Shown here: in pieces, positions 1 to 8,134 of the stretch
Numbering within the stretch: position 1 is the first letter of the stretch
Layout of the letters: every line of letters starts with the position of its first letter
Assembly: GCA_027596195.1 (NCBI GenBank)
Contig: JADGJG010000627.1
Coordinates: forward strand, 1 to 15,247
Reading direction: 5' to 3'
DNA length: 15,247 nucleotides
DNA from: Podochytrium sp. JEL0797
Lineage: Eukaryota > Chytridiomycota > Chytridiomycetes > Chytridiales > Chytriomycetaceae
Notes under the pieces: generated by a model
What the model was told of the DNA's origin: nothing
Database searches by the model: none
The model's input: the letters and a program-made list of their open reading frames with translations, nothing else
Made by a program: the position numbers and the translations under genes

Positions 1-86
1 TCAATCACTTCAAATACAACTCATTCATATACTGCATTCTCAAAATATTCGTTGGTGGGGCAATCGTTCGGCATTGATCGACATCA

Positions 87-1083
87 TTAATCCAAGCAGA
101 AGTTCTTGTGCACGAGCTTCAAATGGCGCCAGACGTGGAATCCGCAGTCGAATCCATTTCCTTGTTGTGCAACTTGAATGAACGTCGCCTTAGGGAGTGT
201 GGATTGAGAAACTAGCAAGTGGAAGAAACAAGCCCAATCGTCGGCCACTAAACAGAGTGCGTCAGATTCGAAACGTTTCAATAAAGTCACGGAGTTGCTG
301 CTTACATTGCTTGTGGTTATGGGCTCCATGGGTACGGCCACCCAACGAATCACCAACAAACAGTTCATTCTGGCAACGAACATATAACGCAAACACCCAG
401 TGATTCACAAGGTGGATTGGAACAAATACGCCTTCCAAGCTTGCCAAATCCAAACCGCGTTTAACACAGCGTCGGATGAATTGATCGCGGAAAATCATCA
501 ATTTGCGAAGCAGGGCAAGTGATGTGCATGTCCATTTCTCCGTTGGGATACATCGGATACGCAGACCCAGATATCATGACGGAACCGAATTCATCGCCAT
601 CCTTGAGTTGATCAAAGTTGGAGACCAAGACTTCGGCACAATGGAGGTTCAAGCCGCGTTTGGAATGGGATATTGGCTCTTCGTACGTCTCGTCGAATCG
701 GCGTGCCGCCGCACAGATAGCAAGGTATTCCTCCATGTCGAAATCCTCATCGTCGTTGTCGTTGTTGTCGGCCGAGGCTTCGTCCATAGGGATCGTGCGG
801 GAAAGCGACGGGCCTTCGGCTACCGACTCAGAGTCAAGGGCGCGGGATGGCGGCGGAGAGTCGAGACTGGCAAGCCCTGGGGATAGCAAAGGCGCGAATG
901 GCAACGACGCCGAGGCAGCGGCGATTTGGTCAAGCTGCGGTGCGGCAGCGGCAGCGGGGCGTCGTGATCCTCAAGCGCGGCAGATGACTGCGAAGGCGAC
1001 AAAGCAAGAGGCGGTGGCGGTGGCAGCAGCACAAGCGGCGCAGTGGCAGCGCTGCGTGTGTGAGCGCGGGTACTCGGTGCCAT
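87..1083 (-). CDS. Ulp1/SENP-like C48 cysteine protease, frame break or unresolved intron upstream
   Basis: Minus-strand segments together give the C-terminal part of a Ulp1-type (C48) protease, a family that cleaves SUMO or related modifiers from lysines. The catalytic residues are visible: His (codon 400-402, in NHW), Asp (349-351, in GDSLGG), Gln (162-164) and Cys (144-146) in QQGNGFDCG. A 58-nt intron at 248-305 (GTAAGC donor, CTGAC branch, TTTAG acceptor) joins the Asp segment to the Gln-Cys segment in frame. Upstream, an acidic segment (461 to about 787, ATG at 787) lies in another frame and I found no convincing intron connecting it; a frameshift or missed splice is possible. The 5' limit is also uncertain: ATG 1083 has a good context and a proline-rich reading, and a TATATATA lies at 1194-1201, but ATG 787 is the alternative. 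Fungal transposons also carry Ulp1 domains, so this may be an element fragment. Confidence 0.62.
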
Positions 1084-1265
1084 GTTTGCGGGGCGATTTT
1101 CTGATCGATTAACAAGCCCTCCTGCGATCTGATCATGTGAACCCGCAGAAAGACATTTCACACATTTCAAACGCTGAATCAACTGCCACATGCTATATAT
1201 AGGAATAGAAACTCTCCAATCCCTGCTCACTAGTCTGGTCGCCCCGTGCGGACGAGTCAAAGTCA

Positions 1266-1328
1266 TTTTTGGGAATTTTCAATTCCCTGTATTTTTCCCA
1301 AAAATGGGAATTCCCAAATTTGGGAATT
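1266..1328. repeat. Cluster of nested GGGAATT palindromes
   Basis: Several perfect inverted repeats are packed into 63 bp. Arms at 1266-1274 (TTTTTGGGA) and 1296-1304 are exact reverse complements. Inside them, 1271-1277 (GGGAATT) pairs with 1281-1287 across three bases. 1306-1315 is the palindrome GGGAATTCCC, and 1309-1328 is a perfect 20-bp palindrome (AATTCCCAAATTTGGGAATT). The cluster overlaps the stop codon and the last codons of the 7-helix gene. It resembles a small palindromic dispersed repeat, but only a genome search could show that it is repeated. Confidence 0.85.
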
Positions 1329-2255
1329 TTCGACGAGACCAAAAACATTCCACATTCAAACACGTGGCATACACGAAATCCTGCGTCAGATACCCAAACC
1401 ACAACGCAAAAGGGTCCGTAAGGACCCAACTCGCATACAAAAGGTACACATTGATGGAAACTGTGATCAAGCTACGCAAGCTGTTTTCCTTGAAAATGAC
1501 TCTCCCAATCCCGCCATAATTTGGTCCGAGAAGGTGAGACCGCGTGTATGCAATTGAGACGATTGTGCAAAAGAGGTCAATGGCAATGTCGGAGCCATTG
1601 TAACCGAGTCCTGTAATCGGATATTGGTAATCTACAAGGGAGATTTTAGAATAATAATTTATGTATGTGTTTCTTTTTCAAAAACCTTACAAATACACTC
1701 TGTACCCACAGGATCCCAAAAACCGTGTGATTCAATGATATCCCAAACCGACCAAAAGGCGCGGAAAATGATCAGCGATACGCAGAGTCGATAAATGAGA
1801 GGCTTTCCCCCACAAATCCCGTATGTTTTGTACAACAGAAACGCGTCTGGTGCGACTTCATGTGAGTTACAACAAGCCAAACTTAAATATCATTACTCAC
1901 CAAATGACAGATACATTATATGTGAACTGATATTGAAGGACAACATCCCATTCACGCAATTGCTTTGCGTCAAAAATATGCTTTGCGTCGTCGTCAATTG
2001 GAACACGAGCGCCGAGAGATTAAACACAGTCATCACACTGGCAAGAATGAGAAAGTTCTTTCGCGAATCTTTTACGCGATAGTATCGCGACGCGACCGTG
2101 ACGAGCCCACCAAGGCAAATTTGGACAATCACACCCGTGACAAACCCCATGATAACTATTTGACCGAGTGTATAGAGAGGAACATATCCGCTTGACTGTG
2201 TTGTTGTTGAGTTGGTGCTTGTGGCATCGGCAGCAACGCTGAAATCGTGGCGCAT
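1279..2255 (-). CDS. Seven-helix membrane protein, receptor-like, family unassigned (3 exons)
   Basis: Three exons on the minus strand, 1901-2255, 1691-1855 and 1279-1631, join without a frame error into 290 residues. Introns are 1856-1900 (45 nt, GTGAGT donor, CTCAC branch-like) and 1632-1690 (59 nt, GTAAGG donor, CCCTTGTAG acceptor). The start at 2255 has A at -3 and gives a short polar N-terminus with an NST glycosylation sequon at residue 15. Seven hydrophobic stretches follow, roughly at residues 27-52, 68-88, 100-126, 139-159, 184-203, 226-245 and 247-270. This layout fits a GPCR-like or other 7TM protein, but I see no family-defining motif, so ligand and role are unknown. The last 16 residues (275-290) are encoded by the palindrome cluster and look acquired. 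An upstream exon cannot be excluded. Confidence 0.7.
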
Positions 2256-2896
2256 CCTTCTTTTTGACTGGATATGGATAAAAACAATGGGTAGGATGAA
2301 CGATTTGAGGGAACAAAGGGAGCGCTGCGAGTTCGAAATCCCATAAATGGGGAAAAGCAGGATTAAAGAACATTTTTCCCTCTCTGTAGCAGTGGTGCGG
2401 GTACGCAATTTCCATATAGAGAATTATGAAATCGAACAGAAAAAAGAATTGATCCTCGCGTTCGAAATGACACCGAAAAAGTTCCGTTTAAATATATCCA
2501 GGTCACTAGCCGAATAGTCCCCGCATTTTCCCTCACTCAGTCTGTCCTTCCCAATTTCCTCACCCTTATTTTCAATTGCCGAGTGTACGCTTACCTATGT
2601 TGAGTTTGGAGAAAACCGGGAATAAGCTCAACGAGATGCGGAAAACTACAAGAACATCGTGCTGCTGCAGTGGCAATTTCAGAAATAAAATTCGACGCGG
2701 GAGTTGGTCGGCGAATCGCGGAACGCGCACGGGGTTGAGGATTTCGCGAGAGCCTGTAACTAATATGGGTTGAAGCATGATGAATAATAACAAATAGAAA
2801 GGAATGGTCAGTTTTCTCCAGGCCGCGACCCATGAGGGAGGGACCACGAGATTGAGCGAGATTGATTTTTTTTCTCCGGTGTGGCACCACACAGAA
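2256..2896. other. Intergenic region between divergent genes; no supported gene
   Basis: This 641-bp gap separates the start of the minus-strand 7-helix gene from the start of the plus-strand ABCD gene, so it should hold both promoters. An AT-rich TATA-like stretch (TTTAAATATATCC) lies near 2487-2499. A minus-strand open frame at 2572-2892 has one hydrophobic segment and ends beside a GTAAGC donor-like sequence, but no good acceptor or family match supports it as an exon. Its 3' side matches no motif I recognise. Confidence 0.5.
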
Positions 2897-5465
2897 ATGC
2901 ATCAGCGCCCTCCGTTTTCGCGGCCGTTCGTTGCTGGCAGCGTCACCTTGGCGCTCTGCGTTTCCGCCTTTGCGGCCAACGGATACTTGTCGCGCACGAA
3001 GAAGCGCACGAGTGATCCTTCCACGCGCACTCCGCTTCAAGTCGATGCAAAGGCGAAACTGGTTGGCGTCGACAAGGGCTTCATTTCGCAGCTGAGGTGC
3101 GATTGCGTTGGAATGTTTGCGCTGTGGATGCCGTTGAACGAACCGCTTTGACAGGTTCATCCTGCGCATCTGCGTCCCAAACCTTCGCTGTAAAACCGTA
3201 GCGATTGTCACTCTGCACACGTGCTTCCTGGTGCTCCGCACGTATCTGTCCGTGGTTGTTGCGCGCATCGACGGGATGATCGTGCGGGATCTCATTTCCT
3301 CGAACCCGAAAGCATTCATGCGCTCGCTCGCCTTCTGGTTCCTGATTGCCATTCCCGCAACCTACACGAATAGCATGGTATGCACTTGATTCCCTCGTGT
3401 CCACGCGCTGATATGGCTGTCATTCTAGATCAAATTCCTTCAATCCAAACTCGCTATCAACCTCAGAACCAAGCTTACGGAACACATCCACCAAGTTTAT
3501 CTCGAAAAGAGAACTTATTACAAAACCCAGAATCTGGACAACAGAATCGAGGGTGTCGACCAGTGAGTATTTCCGCGTTTTCGACGCTATCGCAACAGGC
3601 TCACACAAACGAATTCGCCTAGACTCATTACCACTGATGTGAACCGATTCTGTGACGCCCTCGCTTCTCTCTACTCAAACCTCGGCAAACCCATCCTCGA
3701 TCTCGTCATCTTCAATTACCAACTCTCGCGCAGCATTGGCCCCAAAGGCACATTTGCCCTCGCCATTAATTACCTCGCCACTGCCAGTCTTTTACGCGCA
3801 CTGACGCCTGCTTTTGGGCGAATGGCGGCGGTCGAAGCAAAACTCGAGGGTGATTTTCGTGCCGCCCATTCACGCGTCATTACGAACGCGGAGGAGATCG
3901 CATTTTATCATGGCGGGGAGTTGGAAAAGGGGGTGCTAGATCGGGCGTATTTGGCGCTTGTGAAGCATTTGAACAGTTGAGTCGCGTTTTGAAGGGGGGG
4001 AGGTTCTGTGGAACTGACTGTTATCAACACAGGTGTCTACAGTATTCGAATCGCCTACAACATGTTTGAAGACATGATCATCAAGTATGGTTGGTCTGCC
4101 GTTGGTCTCCTGATTTCCTCGATTCCCGTCTTCTTCCCAGAATATGCCGGTGTTGAAACGAAGCGCCGCGAAGCCGAGATTGATTTGCAAGAGAAGCGCG
4201 AGTTGGAGCACAAATCGTTTTTGGGAACGGCAACGGACAGCGGCGCAAGTGCTCTTGATCGCAAAACGGGGAGTCGGACGCAAGGGTTTATCACAAACAA
4301 AAAGTGAGCTTGAGGGGTTTCACTTGAGTTCTGGAGGATTCACGTTTTGTAACAGGTTCTTGATCTCTCTGGCCGATGCTGGCGGGAGAATCATGTATTC
4401 ATACAAAGAACTCTCCGAACTTGCGGGATACACTTCGCGCGTTTACACCCTCCTCCGCGTCTTGGATGACTTGCACGACGACTTCTACATCAAAATGGGC
4501 CCAGAAGACTCGGAATACTCTCTCGAAACGATCCAAGGGTTAACCAACCACGATTTCCATGGCATCCAATTCTCCCACATCCCCATCGCCACCCCCTCGG
4601 GAGACCACACCCTCGTACACGACCTCTCGTTCCACATCACGGCCGGACAACACCTCATGGTCACGGGACCTAACGGGAGCGGCAAAACGTCCATTGCACG
4701 CGTGCTTGCGAGCCTGTGGCCCCACTTCACGGGCACCCTCTCGCGCCCAGATGCAGGACTGTTTGAAATCATGTACATTCCGCAACGGCCGTACCTCCCC
4801 ACAGGGTCGTTGCGCCAGCAAATCATCTACCCACACACATTGGAGCAGTTTGAAGAGTCGATTCGCACAGATGTCGATTTGCATCGGATTCTCGATATCG
4901 TGCACCTCGCGTACATCCCCGAACGCGAGGGTGGCCTGGATGCGGTCAAGGAGTGGAAAGATGTGTTGAGTGGAGGCGAGAAGCAACGGATGCAGCTCGC
5001 ACGTTTATTTTATCATTCGCCGCGGTTCGTGGTGTTGGATGAAGCCACAAGTGCCGTGAGTTCGGATGTGGAGGCGTTGTTGTATGGAAGTTGTAAGGAG
5101 GCTGGGATGACGGTGGTGACTATTTCGCATCGTCCCGGTTTGTTCAAATATCACGAGTATTTGTTGCGCGTGGGGGAGGGAGAAGGTGGGGATGAGTGGT
5201 GGTTTGGAAGGATTCGCGGGGATGGTGCGGATTGTGGAAAACTGATTGAGGGCGTCGAGATGGAGATTTCGAAGTTGGAGGAGCAGGTGGCGGCCGCGAA
5301 AGAGTTGAGGAAGCGGTTGGATGATATCAACGTTGAGTTGCAGATGTGAGTTTTTTTGTTGTATCGTTTTTTTTGAGTGTTGACTTTATTTTTTGGTTTT
5401 ACAGTCCGTCGAAAGCTGCGAGTACTGATGATCAGTTGAAACATGCCAAGAGAACGCTGCTTTGA
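2897..5465 (+). CDS. ABCD1: Peroxisomal ABC half transporter, subfamily D (ABCD1/PXA type), 7 exons
   Basis: ABCD proteins dimerise in the peroxisomal membrane and import (very) long-chain fatty acyl-CoAs for beta-oxidation. Exons 2897-3096, 3155-3377, 3429-3562, 3623-3975, 4033-4303, 4356-5345 and 5405-5465 join in frame to 743 residues, close to the usual ABCD length of about 745. All six introns are 51-60 nt and GT-AG. The N-terminal ABCD membrane domain includes the PATYTNS loop (about 133-140) and the family EEIAFY motif at 276-281. The nucleotide-binding domain has Walker A GPNGSGKT at 498-505, signature LSGGEKQR from 598 and Walker B ending at D622-E623, all intact, followed by an H-loop SHRP. 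ATG 2897 has A at -3; an in-frame ATG at 2804 would add 31 residues, but family length favours 2897. Fungi usually carry two partners (PXA1 and PXA2); I cannot tell which this is. A coiled C-terminal tail follows the NBD. Confidence 0.96.
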
Positions 5466-5548
5466 TTGAATAAACAAGACGTGATTGTGCGTTTCTCCCA
5501 ATTCATTGTCTCTGCGAAAAAAAAACATTCAAAATCGCGTCTCAAAAC

Positions 5549-6274
5549 ATGGCAGAAAAACGGGCCGCCGCCATCCTTGACGGAGTGCGCTCCCTCCGTG
5601 ACAGCCTCGCCCCCCAAGTCACCGATTCCTCATCAACCCTGACGTCCAAACCGCTCCCTGTGGCTGACGGCACTCAAGATAATCCTCGCAGCATAAGCAC
5701 CCTTAACCAACTCGCCAACTCGGCCCAACCCCTCGAAATCCCCGGAACTGCATCCACGGCTCCCGGTGGAAGCCGCAGCAGCAACACAGTCCCCAAATCC
5801 ACAGACCTGCACGATATTCTCGTTCAAGAAAACAAGCAACGCATCCTCAACGCGACCAAATCCGGAGCCGGGATGGTGCCCGCCTTGATTCTCCAAACGC
5901 AAGACGAGTTGCGCAAAAAGAACCGCAAACTCGCCGAAGAAGAGTTTTCGGGGCTCCTACACGCGTCACGGAACGAAAAGATGAGTATTCACAATGTGCT
6001 TCTGTTGGAGCGCTTTGAGGAAGTGGTCAAAGAGAACGGATGGGTGCGGGATTTGGAGGAAAAGGTGTGGGTGGGGAAAAAGGTGGCACAGATGGAAACG
6101 TTGGAATCGCATTGCGTTTTGGCGTGTCAGAAGTTGGATATGCATCGGCAAGAGAAGCAGAAGGAGATTGAGGTGTTGAAGGAGAGGAGGGAGGTGGCGA
6201 TGAAGATGATGGCTGAGTTATTCAGTTTGCAAAAGAACTTGGAAGATGTCAAAAACGGGTCTTATGTGCCATGA
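5549..6274 (+). CDS. Coiled-coil protein of unknown function (241 aa)
   Basis: An intron-free frame of 241 codons starts at an ATG with A at -3 and G at +4, only 83 bp after the ABCD stop and on the same strand. Residues 1-90 are Ser/Thr/Pro-rich and probably disordered. From about residue 95 the protein becomes charged and helical, with heptad-like spacing strongest from about 120 to 232 (many Lys, Glu, Leu, Met), suggesting a coiled coil that mediates assembly. There is no signal peptide or membrane segment. I do not recognise a family; small complex subunits (vesicle-tethering, kinetochore or cytoskeletal) have this general build but nothing here is diagnostic. Codon composition resembles its neighbours and no lesion is visible, so the gene appears real. 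Confidence 0.75.
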   Translation: MAEKRAAAILDGVRSLRDSLAPQVTDSSSTLTSKPLPVADGTQDNPRSISTLNQLANSAQPLEIPGTASTAPGGSRSSNTVPKSTDLHDILVQENKQRILNATKSGAGMVPALILQTQDELRKKNRKLAEEEFSGLLHASRNEKMSIHNVLLLERFEEVVKENGWVRDLEEKVWVGKKVAQMETLESHCVLACQKLDMHRQEKQKEIEVLKERREVAMKMMAELFSLQKNLEDVKNGSYVP

Positions 6275-6283
6275 AAAATATAT

Positions 6284-6961
6284 TCAAGCTTTGCTCTGCT
6301 TCAAATATTTGTAGATGGAACGCATGAGCTCGCTATTGGCCACTGTTGCAGCGGTGATCAGTTTTCCATCCCAATCACTACGTTCCGCCGCAGCAGCATC
6401 TTCATACGACACAAAATCACCGGAAGGTCTATTCACACGCACTTGCACTGGTGGAACTGACGCGTGCCCAACACTCTTCATAAACCCGGGGCAGAAGATG
6501 ACATGATTGATGCCAGACTTCCGGATGGCATCAATTCCGGCTTGGTGAACTTTGAAAGCGCGTTCAGCCCCAGGCCAGTATTGTTCATACACTTTCCAGT
6601 TGAGAGTGGACCCATCCTCGCTCAGGACATTGGATGCCCCTGCAACATGGACCAGCTTGTGGACTTTGCTTTCAACACCGGCGGATGCCACTGCCGCGGC
6701 CACAGCGGGTTGGTATCCCACTACATTCAATATCACATCGGCGGCATTGGTAGCAGAGAGGAGGGAGGCCTTGTCTGTGGCGGAACCAGTGTGCGTGGAC
6801 GCGAGGCGCGAGGTTTCGTTTGACAGGTATTGGTTGAGTTTGTCCACGCTGCGGACGAAAACAGAGACAGCGTGTCCGCGTTGGAGTGCTTCGCGAGTGA
6901 GGCATTGGCCTAGGCCGCCTGTAGCGCCAACAATGAGGACGTTGAGGGCTTTTGGAGTCAT
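6284..6961 (-). CDS. NAD(P)-binding Rossmann-fold protein (NmrA / atypical SDR-like)
   Basis: A single-exon 225-residue protein starts with a beta strand and the dinucleotide-binding loop GATGGLG at residues 12-18, as in NAD(P)H-binding proteins of the atypical short-chain dehydrogenase/NmrA-like group. Further family-like features are the VILNVVG strand (about 76-82), the HVAGASN stretch and a conserved central FCPGFMKSVGH segment. Members act as NAD(P)H-dependent reductases or redox sensors in the cytosol; substrate is not predictable from sequence. The start (6961) has A at -3. Its stop lies 9 bp from the stop of the convergent coiled-coil gene. A decayed paralogue sits 55 bp upstream on the same strand, showing tandem duplication. 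Confidence 0.9.
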   Translation of the reverse strand: MTPKALNVLIVGATGGLGQCLTREALQRGHAVSVFVRSVDKLNQYLSNETSRLASTHTGSATDKASLLSATNAADVILNVVGYQPAVAAAVASAGVESKVHKLVHVAGASNVLSEDGSTLNWKVYEQYWPGAERAFKVHQAGIDAIRKSGINHVIFCPGFMKSVGHASVPPVQVRVNRPSGDFVSYEDAAAAERSDWDGKLITAATVANSELMRSIYKYLKQSKA

Positions 6962-7016
6962 TTTTGAAATTGTTTGTCACTGCACAGTTCTCGTGAATTA
7001 TGAATGTAGTTTTTAA

Positions 7017-7620
7017 TCAAGGAGATAGCACAGTAATTGAAGAGTTGGTAGCAGTCGCGGCAGTGTTCAACTGTCTATCCCACTCGCTCTTCTCCGCGGC
7101 ATCCAACATCACAACTGCCGCGTCTTCATACGACACAAAATCACCTGAAGGTCTATTGACGCGCACTTGCACTGGTGGAACTGACACATGCCCAACATTC
7201 TTCATGAACGAGGGGCAAAAGACCACATAGTTGACTCCAGATTCCGCGATCGCGTCGATGCAAGCTTGGTGCGCGTGGAATGCTTGTTCGGCACCAGCCT
7301 ATTTGGAGATGTAGTTTTTCCGATTCAGGGTGACTCCATCTTCGCGATTCGTGTCTCCAGCCACATGAATGACTGTGGAAACAATTTCCGCTAAGGCGGC
7401 AGAACACATTGCAGCCGCCACATCCGCACGCGCTCCGACACCGTTCACAATGACATCGATTCCTTTCGCAGCGATTCGGAGAACGGCTGTATCTGTGCCT
7501 GATCCGACATGGACCGCAGAAAAGAGGCATCACGAACAATTTGTGGCCGCGTTTGAGGGCTCCGTGGGCGAGTTGTTGCCCGAGACCGCCGGTGGCGCCG
7601 AGAACGAGAATGTTGAGCAT
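7017..7620 (-). pseudogene. Decayed tandem paralogue of the NAD(P)-binding protein
   Basis: This is recognisably a second copy of the gene at 6284-6961. The first 30 residues are intact, including the GATGGLG loop. The frame is then lost: about 24 residues present in the intact copy are missing, and the remaining homology continues in another frame from about 7550 down to 7017. In that frame the stretch from VNGVG through HVAG to FCPSFMKNVGHVSVPPVQV aligns without gaps, but a TAG at 7299-7301 stands exactly where the intact copy has a Trp codon. The C-terminus is shorter and differs (NSSITVLSP against NSELMRS...). A deletion with frameshift plus a nonsense codon argue strongly that it is not functional. 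An intron hiding the TAG is unlikely, because the alignment is residue-for-residue on both sides. Confidence 0.88.
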
Positions 7621-8033
7621 GATATTTTTTTCTTCTGGAATTCTTCTGGAATTCGGCTCATACTATTTTTCGAAATCGATTTCGAATCAATGTGAATCGA
7701 CTTCATTTATTGCGATCAATCGATCAATCAACATGTAGGATTTAACGAGTAAAAGTCAAGATGGAAAATTTTGTGCAATATATTTTAACTAAATTTCCTC
7801 CACTTCATCTCTTACTCATCATTTGCTATCATTTCTTGTTGCTGCTCGCGCTTTGTCCTTCCACACACCCTTGGGAGAACCCCTGGTCGAACCTTTTTGT
7901 CCGCGCGCGTGTTGTAATTAAATTTTGAAACCATATTCTGTCATTTTCGCTCCGAGAACTGCCGTTCTTCAAGCTTAATTACAACCTAGCTTCCGGGTGG
8001 CCTCCAGGTAAAGCACTGGCGGGCGCGTAAATT
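7621..8033. other. Intergenic region upstream of first UNC93-like gene
   Basis: No gene is supported here. The 5' part holds a tandem 11-mer (TTCTGGAATTC, twice, 7633-7654) and an 18-bp palindrome (7669-7686), then several ATCAATCG-like words around 7710-7730. The rest is AT-rich up to about 7800, followed by pyrimidine-rich sequence. It lies between the start of the dead NAD(P)-binding copy and the promoter block of the first transporter gene, so it was probably a divergent promoter region. Confidence 0.5.
7669..7686. repeat. 18-bp perfect palindrome
   Basis: TTCGAAATCGATTTCGAA equals its own reverse complement over all 18 bases, and the symmetry stops at the next base on either side. It lies 49 bp upstream of the pseudogene start and about 450 bp upstream of the transporter start. 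A dimeric transcription-factor site is one possibility; chance in AT-rich sequence is another. Confidence 0.7.
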
Positions 8034-8134
8034 GAACCTGGCAAGCCGGTGCCACTGGAGCCTCACACGGAATCTATAAAACCGGCAAGCATTTCCCATC
8101 ATATTTGACATCTTCATCAAGACAAGTTCCAACA
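8034..8134 (+). promoter_or_regulatory. Core promoter of first UNC93-like gene, duplicated block
   Basis: A 64-bp block (8034-8097) matches 9934-9997 upstream of the second transporter at 61 of 64 positions. It contains TATAAAA at 8075-8081, 54 bp before the ATG, and a direct repeat GGCAAGC at 8040-8046 and 8084-8090 on either side of the TATA box. The 37-bp leader that follows is less alike but keeps a CATCAAGACAA word. Such conservation in non-coding DNA between the two copies suggests a functional promoter carried along in the duplication. Confidence 0.8.

Noticed and set aside
618..1112. Ala-rich plus-strand open frame
   Set aside because: Low-complexity reading of the GC-rich region opposite the Ulp1 gene's 5' part; no start context or motif supports it.
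2591..3352. 253-codon minus-strand open frame
   Set aside because: It lies antisense to ABCD exons 1-2 and the intron between them; its Arg-rich composition resembles no protein, while the plus strand encodes a clear ABCD protein.
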